In this document: positions 55,336 through 64,000 of the stretch, piece after piece
Position numbering within the stretch: the stretch's first letter is position 1
Layout of the letters: the number at the start of each line of letters is the position of its first letter
DNA from: Komagataeibacter xylinus
Lineage (GTDB): Bacteria > Pseudomonadota > Alphaproteobacteria > Acetobacterales > Acetobacteraceae
Reading direction: 5' to 3'
DNA: 64,000 bases
Assembly: GCF_004302915.1 (NCBI RefSeq)
Contig: NZ_QQBI01000012.1
Location: 1 to 64,000 of the forward strand
Position numbers and translations under genes: made by a program
Notes under the pieces: generated by a model
Told to the model about the DNA's origin: nothing
Database searches by the model: none
What the model saw: the letters and a program-made list of their open reading frames with translations, nothing else

Positions 55336-56118
55336 ATGCATTCCAGACCGTTATGGATTGGTACCAGCTGGAAAATGAACAAGGGGCCAGCTGCCGCCAT
55401 CGAGGCCGCGCGCGCACTGGCAGCCTTTCACCCGCCCGCAGGGGTGCAGCCTTTTGTCATCCCGCCCTTTACATCGCTCAGGGATGTCTGCGCCATACTG
55501 GAGAGCACATCCGTCATGGTGGGCGCACAGAACACCCATTGGGAGGATGAAGGCGCATGGACGGGAGAAATCTCGCCCGCCATGCTGGCCGAATGTGGGG
55601 CCGCACTGGTTGAAATCGGCCATTCCGAACGCCGTGCCCATTTTGGTGAAACGGACTGGACCGTCAACCTCAAGGTCCATGCCGTGCTGCGCCACGGCAT
55701 GCGCCCGCTGGTGTGCATTGGCGATACGGCACAGGAACACGCCTTTGGCGTGACGCATGATGTGCTGGCCCGGCAGTTGCGCATTGCGTTGCACGGTGTT
55801 CCGCTCGCCCTGATGGGGCAGGTGCTGGTGGCGTATGAGCCGGTCTGGGCCATCGGGGCGGGAGGGCAGGCAGCGGATGCCACGTTTGTGGCCAGTGCCC
55901 ATGCACGGCTGCGCGCAGTGCTGGTGGAGATGGCGGGGGAGGAAGCCGGGTTTGAGATCCCCCTGCTATATGGCGGCAGCGTGACACGGAACAACGCGTG
56001 CAGTTATGCACGGCTTGCCAATGTAGATGGCGTCTTTATTGGCCGGGCTGCGTGGAGTGTTGCTGATTTCAGGCAGATTATCGGGAGTGTAGCCCATGAA
56101 CATGTTGCATCTGGCTGA
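55336..56118 (+). CDS. eryH: Triosephosphate isomerase-like protein, TpiB/EryH type
   Basis: This 260-aa TIM homologue keeps catalytic Asn/Lys (GTSWKMNKG), His (EIGHSERR), Glu (AYEPVWAIG) and the phosphate loop YGGSV. Distant from housekeeping TpiA, it resembles TpiB/TpiA2 of rhizobial and Brucella erythritol loci, where the enzyme (EryH) isomerises tetrulose phosphate. ATG 55336 directly follows a GTG; either could start. It overlaps the second DeoR gene by 23 bp. Confidence 0.8.
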   Translation: MHSRPLWIGTSWKMNKGPAAAIEAARALAAFHPPAGVQPFVIPPFTSLRDVCAILESTSVMVGAQNTHWEDEGAWTGEISPAMLAECGAALVEIGHSERRAHFGETDWTVNLKVHAVLRHGMRPLVCIGDTAQEHAFGVTHDVLARQLRIALHGVPLALMGQVLVAYEPVWAIGAGGQAADATFVASAHARLRAVLVEMAGEEAGFEIPLLYGGSVTRNNACSYARLANVDGVFIGRAAWSVADFRQIIGSVAHEHVASG

Positions 56119-56914
56119 AACCGGCACCGTCGCCACCCGCAGGCGCGCCATGGTCGATTACGTCATGGGGCGTGGCAATGTGGAGATTGACGAACTGGTC
56201 ACGCGTTTTGAAACCAGCCGCATGACCATTCATCGTGACCTGCAGGCGCTCTCGGCACAGGGGTTGCTGCGCCGGGTGCATGGGGGTGTCACCACCCTGC
56301 CCAACGGCATTGCCGAGAGCAGCATGCTGTATCGCAGGCGGCGCGCCATGCGTGAAAAGAAAGCCATGGCAGCGCTGGCGGCTGGCATGATCGTGCCCGG
56401 TGATGTCATCGCGCTGGATGATTCAACCACCGCATGCTGCATGGTGGATCACCTGGCCACGATGGGCGGGCTGACGGTGGTCACCAACAGCCTTGGCATA
56501 GCCTCCACCCTGGCGACCATGCCCGCCATCAGCCTTATGGCGCTTGGGGGGCGGTATCATCCCACTTTTGACGCATTTTTCGGGCTGATGTGTGAACAGG
56601 CGATCGGGGCATTGCGGGTGGGCACGCTGTTCATGTCCGTATCCGCCGTGCATGGCGTGAACGCCTATCACCAGGAACAGGATATCGTAAAGGCCAAGCA
56701 CGCGCTCATGCGCAGCGCGGACCGGCGTGTGCTGATGGCCGACAGCACGAAGTTTGGCAGCAACGCGCTGAACCGCCTGGCGGACCTGTCCGAATTCGAT
56801 GTGGTCATAACCGATGACGGCCTTGATCGTGCAATGCGTGATCGCCTGCTGGATCATGGCGTTACACTGCGTGTGGCGCAGCTATGCGCCAGTGACGCAG
56901 TAAAACCTAAATAA
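56096..56914 (+). CDS. DeoR/GlpR-family regulator, second copy (EryR-like)
   Basis: This 272-aa repressor has a helix-turn-helix (RRRAMVDYVMGRGNVEIDEL, FETSRMTIHRDLQALSAQGL) and a DeoRC sensor domain (ALDDSTTACCMVDHLA, LMADSTKFGSNALNRL). It resembles the regulator at 49.8 kb but is clearly distinct. In rhizobia a DeoR gene, eryR, sits with tpiB and rpiB, as it does here between eryH and eryI. It overlaps eryH, so is co-transcribed with the genes it probably regulates. Confidence 0.88.
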   Translation: MNMLHLAETGTVATRRRAMVDYVMGRGNVEIDELVTRFETSRMTIHRDLQALSAQGLLRRVHGGVTTLPNGIAESSMLYRRRRAMREKKAMAALAAGMIVPGDVIALDDSTTACCMVDHLATMGGLTVVTNSLGIASTLATMPAISLMALGGRYHPTFDAFFGLMCEQAIGALRVGTLFMSVSAVHGVNAYHQEQDIVKAKHALMRSADRRVLMADSTKFGSNALNRLADLSEFDVVITDDGLDRAMRDRLLDHGVTLRVAQLCASDAVKPK

Positions 56915-56949
56915 AAAACATGCTCCATTAATACGGTAGGAGAAAAACA

Positions 56950-57432
56950 ATGCGTATAGCCATTGGAGGCGATAGCGCCGGTAACGGCATGGCGGGAATG
57001 CTTGCGCAGTACCTCAGGGAGCGCGGCGAGCATGAGGTGCTGGACATGTCAGCACCCCCCGGGGGTGGCAGCGAACTGTATGCCAGCCTGAGCGAGCGGG
57101 TGGGGCAGGCCATCATGTCAGGGCAGTTCGACCGGGGCATCCTGTGCTGCGGCACCGGGATCGGGGTATGCATTTCGGCCAACAAGATACCCGGCATCCG
57201 CGCGGCGCTGACCCATGACACCTATTCCGCCGAGCGGGCGGCCCTGTCCAATAACGCCCACATCATTACCATGGGCGCGCGCGTTATCGGGCCGGAGGTG
57301 GCCAAGAGCATCGTGAATGCATGGCTTGCCTGCTCCTTTGATCCAAAGGGCCCCTCGGCACGCAATGTGGCGGGCATTGATGCGCTGGGTGAGAAATATG
57401 CCCACGCGGAGCCTGCCGTTACCACCTGCTGA
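56950..57432 (+). CDS. eryI: RpiB/LacAB-family sugar phosphate isomerase, EryI type
   Basis: This 160-aa protein starts [16 protein letters not shown], and has [20 protein letters not shown] with the conserved active-site Cys, and [20 protein letters not shown]. In Brucella and rhizobia an RpiB homologue (EryI) forms D-erythrose-4-P from the erythrulose phosphate, sending carbon into the pentose phosphate pathway. Placement 36 bp after the second deoR fits. A ribose-5-P isomerase role remains possible. Confidence 0.82.
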   Translation: MRIAIGGDSAGNGMAGMLAQYLRERGEHEVLDMSAPPGGGSELYASLSERVGQAIMSGQFDRGILCCGTGIGVCISANKIPGIRAALTHDTYSAERAALSNNAHIITMGARVIGPEVAKSIVNAWLACSFDPKGPSARNVAGIDALGEKYAHAEPAVTTC

Positions 57433-57484
57433 ATGCTGGCTGCAGGTGCAGCCGGATGAGCGGTAAAGCGAAAGAACAATAAAA

Positions 57485-58405
57485 ATGAAAACAGCTTTTC
57501 TTCTGGCCACGGCGCTGGTGCTTGCGCCAATGGCGGTACGGGCGGCAGATGATCACGCGCCGCTGCGTTTCGTGCTGATCCCCAAGACGGTCCATCCGTG
57601 GTTTGACAAGGTGAATACCGGCGCCCAGGCGGCGGCCGACCTGCTGGGAAAGACGACGGGCCGCAAGGTGGAAATCGAATACCGCGCGCCTGAAACGGCC
57701 GATGTTTCCTCACAGAACGATATCATCGAACGCGCGATCGCAACCCACCCCGACGGGCTGATCCTCGACCTGCTCGATGAAAAGGGCAACCACGCCACCA
57801 TGCTCGAGGCCGTGGATGAAAAGGTGCCCATGACGGTATTTGACTCCCTCCCGCCCGAAGGGATGGACGTCACCGCGGTGGGGGCCGATTTCTGCGAACA
57901 GGGCACGATCGCGGCCCAACGCCTTGCCGGGCTGATCGGGGAAAAGGGCGAGGTCGCGATCATGATCGGCGTGCCGACCGCCCCCAACCATACCCGGCGC
58001 GCGGAATGTGAACGCGCGGCTTTTGCCAGGTATCCGCAGATCAGGGTGGTCGCAACCGGTATTGATAACGACAGTATCGAAACCGCGCAGAAACAGGCTT
58101 CCGCCATCATGCAGGCCCATCCCGATCTTGCCGGGTGGGTGGCGTGCGATGCGGCAGGCCCGGTGGGCATTGGCCAGGCCATCCGCGAAAGCGGGCGCAC
58201 GGGCAAGGTAAAGGAAGTGGGCCTGGACAACCTCAACGACATGATCCAGCTCATCCGTGACGGGGTGGCCGATTCATCGGCCTCCAGCCGGCCCGAAATG
58301 CAGGGCTACTGGGCGGTCATCGCTGCATGGCAGCGCGCGCTGGGCCAGAAGACGCCCAAATACATAGATACCGGCATAGATGTCCTGACCAAGAAGAACA
58401 TCTGA
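57485..58405 (+). CDS. Sugar/polyol ABC transporter binding protein (ribose type)
   Basis: This 306-aa periplasmic protein has a signal peptide (MKTAFLLATALVLAPMAVRA-AD) and the Peripla_BP_4 fold: FVLIPKTVHPWFDKVNTGAQ, NDIIERAIATHPDGLILDLL, GWVACDAAGPVGIGQAIRES. It delivers ligand to the ATPase and permease genes downstream. Gene order suggests erythritol, L-erythrulose or a similar C4 compound, comparable to eryG of Rhizobium; the family is too broad to fix specificity. Confidence 0.85.
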   Translation: MKTAFLLATALVLAPMAVRAADDHAPLRFVLIPKTVHPWFDKVNTGAQAAADLLGKTTGRKVEIEYRAPETADVSSQNDIIERAIATHPDGLILDLLDEKGNHATMLEAVDEKVPMTVFDSLPPEGMDVTAVGADFCEQGTIAAQRLAGLIGEKGEVAIMIGVPTAPNHTRRAECERAAFARYPQIRVVATGIDNDSIETAQKQASAIMQAHPDLAGWVACDAAGPVGIGQAIRESGRTGKVKEVGLDNLNDMIQLIRDGVADSSASSRPEMQGYWAVIAAWQRALGQKTPKYIDTGIDVLTKKNI

Positions 58406-58434
58406 CCTTTCCGGATATTGATGGAGTAACGACC

Positions 58435-59940
58435 ATGACGGTTCTCCACGTTTCATCCCTGCGCAAGACCTATCCCGGCGTTGTAGCGCTGGACCATATC
58501 GACCTGACGCTGGAAGCGGGAAAGGTCCATATCCTGGCAGGGGAAAATGGCGCGGGAAAATCTACGCTGATTAAGGTGCTCACTGGCCTCGTCACTCCGG
58601 ATGCGGGGCGCGTGGACATTGAAGGCCAGGACGCGCTGGCCGATCACGCCCTGTTTGCCCGCGTGGCGTACGTGCCGCAGGAGCTCAGCCTGTTTCCCAC
58701 CATGACGGTTGCGGAAAACATGTTCATGCCCTTCGCCAAATCCGGTTTCGGGCGCATGACCGTGTCACGCACGGCAATGGAAGCGGCGGCGCAGAAGCTC
58801 ATGACCCGCTTTGGCATGCATGCCCGACCGGGGCAGAAGGTGGGGCATATCAGCGTGCCCGACCAGCAGCTTCTCCAGATCGCGCGCGCGGCCAGCGCCG
58901 GGGATTTCCGGGTGCTGATCCTTGATGAACCCACATCCTCGCTTACCTCGAGCGAGACGGAACACCTGTTTTCCATCCTGCGCACGCTGCGCGACGAGGG
59001 CTGCGCGATCGTGTTCGTGTCACACCGGATGGAGGAGATTTTCGCGCTGGGAGACACGGTCACCGTGCTGCGCAACGGGCGCAGCGTGGGTACCTATCCA
59101 ATGGCGGAACTTGATGAAGGCAAGCTGATCCGCCTCATGTCCGGCAACAGCGTGCAGCTTGATGAACGCTTCCAGCCCGGTGTTGCATCGGCAACGGAGG
59201 ATGTCATCATCGATGTGGCGCACCTGTCCGGTCCCGGTTTTACGGATGCATCCTTCACCCTGCGCCGGGGCGAGATACTCGGCTTTGCCGGGCTGGTAGG
59301 CGCGGGGCGGTCCGAACTCATGCAGACCATGTTTGGCTACCACCGCGCAACGGCAGGCAGGTGCGTGCTGGACGGGCGCGAGATCCCGCGCGGCAGGCCG
59401 GACCGGGCCGTGGCGATGGGCATGCTCTACCTGCCTGAGGAGAGGCGGCACCACGGCATTTTCCCGCTGCTGAGCGTGCGCGAAAACATTGCCGTATCTG
59501 TCATGGACCAGATCATGGGCGGTGGCGTCATTTCATCAGGCCGGGAACGGCGCGTGGTGGCCGATGCCATCGAGCGCTTCGATGTGCGCACGTCATCGGC
59601 GGAAAAGAAGATCATGTACCTGTCGGGCGGCAACCAGCAGAAAGCGATCATCGGCCGCGCTATGGCGCGTAGGCCGCGCGTGCTGATCTTTGATGAACCG
59701 ACCAAGGGCATCGATATCGGCACGAAGTTCCAGATCTACCGCATCATGCAGCAACTGGCGGAGGAGGGGGTGGGGATCATTCTCGTCTCGTCTGAAATGG
59801 CGGAACTGCAACGCTGCGCCACCCGCATCATCACCATGCATGCCGGGCGGGTCACCGGCTCGTTCGACCAGGCCACGACCGACATCAATACACTTGTGGG
59901 CGCGATTATCGGCGCGCCGGAGGTTCGTCATGTCGCTTGA
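58435..59940 (+). CDS. Sugar ABC transporter ATPase (RbsA/MglA type)
   Basis: This 501-aa protein has two fused ATPase domains, as in RbsA. Domain 1: Walker A GENGAGKSTLIKVL, Walker B FRVLILDEPTSSLT; domain 2: degenerate P-loop GLVGAGRSELMQTM, signature LSGGNQQKAIIGRAM, Walker B RVLIFDEPTKGID. The degenerate second P-loop is normal for this group. ATG 58435 fits the conserved start. It ends 11 bp inside the permease gene. Confidence 0.9.
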   Translation: MTVLHVSSLRKTYPGVVALDHIDLTLEAGKVHILAGENGAGKSTLIKVLTGLVTPDAGRVDIEGQDALADHALFARVAYVPQELSLFPTMTVAENMFMPFAKSGFGRMTVSRTAMEAAAQKLMTRFGMHARPGQKVGHISVPDQQLLQIARAASAGDFRVLILDEPTSSLTSSETEHLFSILRTLRDEGCAIVFVSHRMEEIFALGDTVTVLRNGRSVGTYPMAELDEGKLIRLMSGNSVQLDERFQPGVASATEDVIIDVAHLSGPGFTDASFTLRRGEILGFAGLVGAGRSELMQTMFGYHRATAGRCVLDGREIPRGRPDRAVAMGMLYLPEERRHHGIFPLLSVRENIAVSVMDQIMGGGVISSGRERRVVADAIERFDVRTSSAEKKIMYLSGGNQQKAIIGRAMARRPRVLIFDEPTKGIDIGTKFQIYRIMQQLAEEGVGIILVSSEMAELQRCATRIITMHAGRVTGSFDQATTDINTLVGAIIGAPEVRHVA

Positions 59941-60946
59941 AACCACATTCCCCACCACGCCGCCCACCCCGCCACGGCTGCCGCCCCTGCGCAGGCTGGC
60001 CGCACGCTGCATGCGCAACCCGCTTGGGGGCGTCATTGCGGCCCTTGTGCTGATCTTTGGCGTGTCCTGTCTGCTGTCGCCGCATTTCCTGACCGGCTTC
60101 AACATGATGATCATGGCCCGGGCGCTGGCCTTTATCGGGCTGGTCACGATCGGGCAGTCAATCCTGATGATCCTTGGCGAGCTTGATCTGTCGGTCGGCG
60201 CGATTGGCGGGCTGGCAGGCATTACGGGCGGCATGCTGATGGTACAGGCGGGGCTGAATCCGTGGCTGTCGCTGGTGCTGTGCCTGCTGCTGGGCACGGC
60301 GTGCGGCATGCTCAATGGCGTGCTGATCACGCAGCTGCGGCTGCATTCGCTGGTGCTGACCATCGGCATGGCCGGCGTGTATGGCGGCGCGATCCTGGTG
60401 GCGACCAAGGGGGTGGCGATCACCGGCGTGCCCGTTGACATCTCCTTCCTGGGCCGGGGGCTGGTCTATGGCGTGCCGGTGCCCTTCCTCGTGCTGCTGG
60501 CCTGCCTCGGCGTGGTGGCGTTTGTCATGGTGCGCACGCCGCTCGGGCGCTACGTCTATGCCATTGGCAGCAACCCCGAGGCCGCCCGCATGCTGGGCCT
60601 GCGGGTGGATGCCATCCGCATCGCCGCCTTCGCTACGGCAGGCTTCCTGTCAGCCCTTGCCGGCATCCTGATGGTGGCACGCCTGGGCACGGCGCAGCCC
60701 TCCATTGGCGATACATGGGTGCTGGCCCCCATCGCCGCTGCCGTCATTGGCGGCGTTGCGACTACGGGGGGGCTGGGCAGCCCGGTGGGGGCGGTGCTGG
60801 GCGCCGTCATCATCGGCATGATCGAGAACATCATCGTGCTGTTTGGCATCTCGCCTTACTGGCAGTCGGTGGTCAGCGGCGGGATTGTCGTTCTGGCCAT
60901 CTCCTTTGATTCCCTGGCGCGTCGCTACCTGCACCGTGAGGCATGA
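59930..60946 (+). CDS. Sugar ABC transporter permease (RbsC type)
   Basis: This 338-aa inner membrane permease has 8-10 helices and BPD_transp_2 features: MMIMARALAFIGLVTIGQSI, LMILGELDLSVGAIGGLAGI, and YAIGSNPEAARMLGLRVDAI (coupling loop). The start overlaps the ATPase stop by 11 bp. It completes the binding protein-ATPase-permease set for the presumed C4 polyol or ketose. Confidence 0.9.
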   Translation: MSLETTFPTTPPTPPRLPPLRRLAARCMRNPLGGVIAALVLIFGVSCLLSPHFLTGFNMMIMARALAFIGLVTIGQSILMILGELDLSVGAIGGLAGITGGMLMVQAGLNPWLSLVLCLLLGTACGMLNGVLITQLRLHSLVLTIGMAGVYGGAILVATKGVAITGVPVDISFLGRGLVYGVPVPFLVLLACLGVVAFVMVRTPLGRYVYAIGSNPEAARMLGLRVDAIRIAAFATAGFLSALAGILMVARLGTAQPSIGDTWVLAPIAAAVIGGVATTGGLGSPVGAVLGAVIIGMIENIIVLFGISPYWQSVVSGGIVVLAISFDSLARRYLHREA

Positions 60947-60986
60947 CCACGCCCTACTGCGACGTTTTCCTGTTAGCTGAGGATAT

Positions 60987-62786
60987 ATGCAAATGACCAG
61001 AATTTGCGGCAATGCTTCCGAATTTGCCCACTCCGCGCTGCATGGCTACAGCCTTGTCCACCGCGACCTCGTGCGCATGGTGCGCGGTGGGGTCGTGCGG
61101 GCAAAACCGGGCCGGGCGGGCAAGGTGGCGGTGGTTGTGGGGGGTGGCTCGGGCCACTACCCCGCCTTTAACGGCTATGTCGGCACGGGCTTTGCCGATG
61201 CGGCGGTGGCGGGCGACATCTTCGCCTCGCCTTCCACCCAGGCCATCTATTCCGTGGCGCGCCGGGCCGAGCGCGGCGGGGGCGTGATCCTGGGTTTTGG
61301 CAATTATGCGGGCGACGTGCTGAACTTCGGCATTGCAGCCGAGCGCCTGCGTCGCGAAGGGATCGATACCCGCCTGCTGGCCACCACCGATGACGTGGCC
61401 AGCGCCGATGTGGGCGACATGGCCCGCAGGCGCGGCATTGCGGGTGACATGACGGTATTCCGCATTGTCGGCGCAGCAGCGGAAGCCGGACTGGACCTTG
61501 ATGCGGTCGAGGCAGTGGGCCTGCGCGCCAACCGCCAGACCCGCACCTTTGGCGTGGCGTTTGAAGGCTGCACCCTGCCCGGTGAGGCGGACCTGCTGTT
61601 CCATGTGCCCAAAAACCGCATGGCGCTTGGCCTTGGCGTGCATGGTGAGCCGGGCATAGATGAACAGGACATTCCACCACCCGCGCAACTGGCGCACGTG
61701 CTGCTTGACCGCATTCTGAAGGAACTGCCCGCTGACGCGCCCCGCCGGGTTGCGATCGTGCTCAACGGGCTGGGCAGCACCAAGCACGAGGAACTGTTTG
61801 TGCTGTGGGAGGCGCTGGCCCCCCTGCTGGCGCAGGCGGGCCTGACCGTGATCGCGCCACTGGTGGGGGAATATGTGACCAGCCTTGACATGGCAGGCTG
61901 TTCCCTGACCATGACATGGCTGGATGAGGAACTGGAGCGCTACTGGCGCGCGCCGGTTGAAACCGCCGTCCTGCGCCATGCGGGCATTACGGGTGAGCCT
62001 GACGCCACTGACAGCGTGATGGAACACGAGCCCCCTGTTGTTTATGCGCAGGCCGGAACCCAGGCTGGCCAGCGTGGCGGCCTGTGCGTGGCGCAAACCA
62101 TGGCGCGACTGGCACAGGCGCTGGCCGCGGCGGAGGGTGAACTGGGCCGCATTGATGCCGTGGCCGGAGATGGCGACCATGGGCAGGGCATGGCGCGCGG
62201 CTCGGCGGCAGCCGCTCAGGCGGCCCGTCAAGCAGCCCACGCCCACGCAGGGGCCGCGACCGTGCTGGCGGCGGCAGCCGATGCATGGGCTGATCGCGCA
62301 GGCGGCACGTCAGGCGCGTTGTGGGGTGAAGGGCTGCGGGCCTTCAGCACTGCACTGGATGATGTGTCGGTACCCGATGCGCCGCAACTGGTTCATGGCG
62401 TCCGGTACGCGATGGAACGCATCATGCAACTGGGCCGGGCGCGGGTTGGCGACAAGACGCTCATGGATGCGCTGGTGCCCTTTGTCGAAACGCTGGAACG
62501 TGCGTGCGACCAGGGGCGCGCCCTGCGCGATGCATGGCAGGCGGCAGCGGATGCGGCGCAAAAGGCGGCGGACGCCACGCGTGACCTGCTGCCGCGCATG
62601 GGCCGTGCCCGCACCCACGGCACGCGCAGCCTCGGGCACCCCGATGCCGGGGCTCTGTCGCTGGCGCTATGCCTGCGCGTGGCGGGGGAAGGCCTGCCTG
62701 CGGTCGTCGACCCCATGTCCGTATCGACGTTCCCCATGCAGCCTGTAAGCGGGGAAAACCCGGTGCTCGATGCGTTCCGTTCCTGA
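60987..62786 (+). CDS. Fused DhaK-DhaL ketose kinase (probable erythrulose kinase)
   Basis: This 599-aa ATP-dependent kinase has a DhaK domain (about 1-335) with GGGSGHYPAFNGYVGTGFAD in place of the GHEP motif of dihydroxyacetone kinases, and GVHGEPG with the His that binds the substrate carbonyl; then a DhaL domain (about 370-590) with the metal-binding DAVAGDGDHGQGM and GGTSGALWGEGL. Kinases with the GHYPAF variant are, as I recall, erythrulose kinases of C4 polyol pathways (DerK/LerK). It follows the permease by 40 bp, supporting phosphorylation of imported L-erythrulose, which acetic acid bacteria make from erythritol outside the cell. Confidence 0.82.
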   Translation: MQMTRICGNASEFAHSALHGYSLVHRDLVRMVRGGVVRAKPGRAGKVAVVVGGGSGHYPAFNGYVGTGFADAAVAGDIFASPSTQAIYSVARRAERGGGVILGFGNYAGDVLNFGIAAERLRREGIDTRLLATTDDVASADVGDMARRRGIAGDMTVFRIVGAAAEAGLDLDAVEAVGLRANRQTRTFGVAFEGCTLPGEADLLFHVPKNRMALGLGVHGEPGIDEQDIPPPAQLAHVLLDRILKELPADAPRRVAIVLNGLGSTKHEELFVLWEALAPLLAQAGLTVIAPLVGEYVTSLDMAGCSLTMTWLDEELERYWRAPVETAVLRHAGITGEPDATDSVMEHEPPVVYAQAGTQAGQRGGLCVAQTMARLAQALAAAEGELGRIDAVAGDGDHGQGMARGSAAAAQAARQAAHAHAGAATVLAAAADAWADRAGGTSGALWGEGLRAFSTALDDVSVPDAPQLVHGVRYAMERIMQLGRARVGDKTLMDALVPFVETLERACDQGRALRDAWQAAADAAQKAADATRDLLPRMGRARTHGTRSLGHPDAGALSLALCLRVAGEGLPAVVDPMSVSTFPMQPVSGENPVLDAFRS

Positions 62787-62792
62787 CCCTGT

Positions 62793-62824
62793 CCCACCCC
62801 GGTGCATGAATGCACCGGGGTGGG
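62793..62824 (+). terminator. Hairpin terminator after the ery operon
   Basis: CCCACCCCGGTGCAT (62793-62807) pairs perfectly with ATGCACCGGGGTGGG (62810-62824). It starts seven bases after the kinase stop. The long G/C-rich stem makes a strong terminator candidate although no T-run follows. Confidence 0.65.
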
Positions 62825-62942
62825 AAGCGTGAAAACCCATCTGGCGACAGCCCGGCGCATTCAGGCAACTTTCCATCACCGGAAGACAACGCGCTTCTGG
62901 TTAAGGGACTGTTTAAAAACAACTCATTGATGAAAAATGATA

Positions 62943-63020
62943 GAAGTTTCTGGGCGCTGCCTTTTTTTCAAAAGGCGGCGTTCTTCAAAGCTTTCTGAAA
63001 AAAGCTTCACCAAAAACTTC
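62943..63020. repeat. 78-bp palindromic intergenic repeat
   Basis: Outer ends GAAGTTTCTGG and CCAAAAACTTC form an 11-bp inverted repeat with one mismatch. Inside are a hairpin of GCTGCCTTTT with AAAAGGCGGC (one G-T wobble) and another of AAAGCTTT with AAAAGCTT. I recall closely similar repeats scattered through Komagataeibacter genomes, but cannot confirm that here. No other copy is in this window. Confidence 0.5.
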
Positions 63021-63117
63021 CTTATGATTGCTGGATGTTTTCTGAGCTAACTTTTCAAACTGTCTCTAACGCTTCCAAACAGAAAAAAACGCCAGCCGGA
63101 GCGTGTCCCGCCCTGGA

Positions 63118-63147
63118 AATCCTGCCCGGATCCGAAGGGGCAGGATT
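63118..63147 (-). terminator. Hairpin after the aquaporin gene
   Basis: AATCCTGCCC (63118-63127) pairs perfectly with GGGCAGGATT (63138-63147) around a 10-base loop. It lies 11 bp beyond the aquaporin stop on the minus strand and could also stop rightward transcription from the ery operon. Confidence 0.55.
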
Positions 63148-63158
63148 GTATGGGCAGC

Positions 63159-63998
63159 CTACTCCCCGATGATAACGCTTTCCGCCTCGACCTTGTTTTG
63201 CAGGGCCTTCTGTGCACGCAGCTGTGCGGGCAGGAAGGGAAAGACCAGGTATTCATAGGCCGTGGCCCCGACCAGCCCCCCGATCAGCGGCCCGGCAATG
63301 GGCACCCACCAGTAATGGCCGGCTGCGGGCAGGGCGGCCTCATGCCAGCCGGCCATATAGGCGAACAGCCGCGGGCCAAGGTCACGGGCCGGGTTGATGG
63401 CCCATGCTTCCAGATACCCCATGGACGCGCCAATGGCCGCGACCAGAAAGCCTATGATCAGCGCACCGAAATTGGCACCCGGCGCCATTTCATTATACTG
63501 TTCGGTAATGGCGAAAATGCCGAATACCAGTATGGCGGTCAGGATGATTTCATCGCTGAAGGCATGCCATATGGTTATGCCCGCCCCCGGCGCGGTAAAG
63601 AACACGCCCGCCCCGCCACCGCCCGCGCGCGCAAGCTGGTGGATGTCATTGAAGTGGTTGATGACGGGGTAATACAGCGCGTAAACCAGCCCAGCCCCCA
63701 AAAAGCCCCCCACGACCTGTGCAGCCCAGTAGGGCACCACCTTTTTCCATGGAAAGGCGCGGTAGGTTGCCAGGGCAAGCGTGACTGCCGGGTTGGCGTG
63801 CGTGCCCGATACGGATCCGGTGGCATAGATGGCAATGGTCACCCCCAGCCCCCATACAATGCACACCCCCCAATAGGCCTGCAGGTAAGGACTTGGATCA
63901 TAGAGGAGATACATCGCCGCCACGGAATCGCCAAAGGCGATGATGATGAATACGGCAAGCGCTTCAGAAATCAGCTCGCCCAGGAATTCCCTGTTCAT
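63159..63998 (-). CDS. Aquaglyceroporin (GlpF-like MIP channel)
   Basis: This 279-aa channel lets small polyols or water cross the inner membrane. It has six membrane helices and both pore motifs, HANPAVT and INPARD; the Asp after the second NPA is typical of glycerol facilitators rather than water channels. It is convergent with the ery operon at the window edge and could import glycerol or erythritol for local kinases. The start ATG at 63998 gives the conserved MNREFLGELISEALAVF. Confidence 0.9.
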   Translation of the reverse strand: MNREFLGELISEALAVFIIIAFGDSVAAMYLLYDPSPYLQAYWGVCIVWGLGVTIAIYATGSVSGTHANPAVTLALATYRAFPWKKVVPYWAAQVVGGFLGAGLVYALYYPVINHFNDIHQLARAGGGGAGVFFTAPGAGITIWHAFSDEIILTAILVFGIFAITEQYNEMAPGANFGALIIGFLVAAIGASMGYLEAWAINPARDLGPRLFAYMAGWHEAALPAAGHYWWVPIAGPLIGGLVGATAYEYLVFPFLPAQLRAQKALQNKVEAESVIIGE

Positions 63999-64000
63999 TG

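Overview
The window looks like a chromosomal accessory region of an acetic acid bacterium (Acetobacteraceae, most likely Komagataeibacter or a close relative). The evidence is the high G+C coding sequence, a split IS5-family (IS427-type) element, an intergenic repeat of a kind I recall from Komagataeibacter genomes, and a gene content dominated by sugar and polyol use. This is inference; no rRNA or tRNA gene is present to confirm it.

Layout. (1) 1-3.4 kb is a decayed junction: 5'-truncated SnoaL-like and short-chain dehydrogenase genes, an esterase fragment, one intact NmrA-type oxidoreductase, and a LysR regulator cut after about 15 codons where it joins the 3' half of an IS21 element whose istB carries a one-base frameshift. 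(2) 3.5-16.6 kb holds a Tat-exported alpha/beta hydrolase and, on the minus strand, an OmpR/EnvZ-type two-component system followed by a complete RND efflux system (adaptor, two different MdtB/MdtC-like pumps, NodT-type outer membrane factor). (3) A complete 0.85 kb IS5-family element lies at 16.9-17.75 kb.

(4) 18.2-45.9 kb is the main feature: about 28 kb that reads as one amino-sugar and cell-wall salvage island. It has a peptide-type ABC transporter split over two divergent operons around a ROK regulator, an M81 (MlrC-like) peptidase, CutC, AnmK, a GntR/UTRA regulator, MurQ, a PBP4B/YfeW-like serine hydrolase, a sodium/solute symporter, a GH20 hexosaminidase, a second ROK regulator, a ROK kinase, a TonB-dependent receptor, an FucP/NagP-type permease, an unrecognised barrel-like protein, NagB, a BadF-type kinase and NagA. 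Together these would take up chitin- or peptidoglycan-derived amino sugars and muropeptides, convert anhydro-MurNAc and MurNAc through MurNAc-6-P and GlcNAc-6-P to fructose-6-P, and perhaps digest the stem peptide.

(5) 46.3-49.2 kb has an MscS channel, an esterase remnant and a tandem pair of DUF72 genes. (6) 49.8-64 kb is an erythritol/erythrulose locus: two DeoR regulators, EryA- and EryB-like enzymes, TpiB/EryH-like and RpiB/EryI-like isomerases, a ribose-type ABC transporter, a fused DhaK-DhaL ketose kinase and a GlpF-like aquaporin. The slot where eryC would be expected is filled by an unrelated class I aldolase-like barrel protein. A pair of TGTTAT-N2-ATAACA dyads 21 bp apart upstream of eryA is the clearest operator in the window. 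Small repeats (a CTAG-bounded MITE at 49.67 kb and a 78-bp palindromic element at 62.94 kb) mark the borders of this locus.
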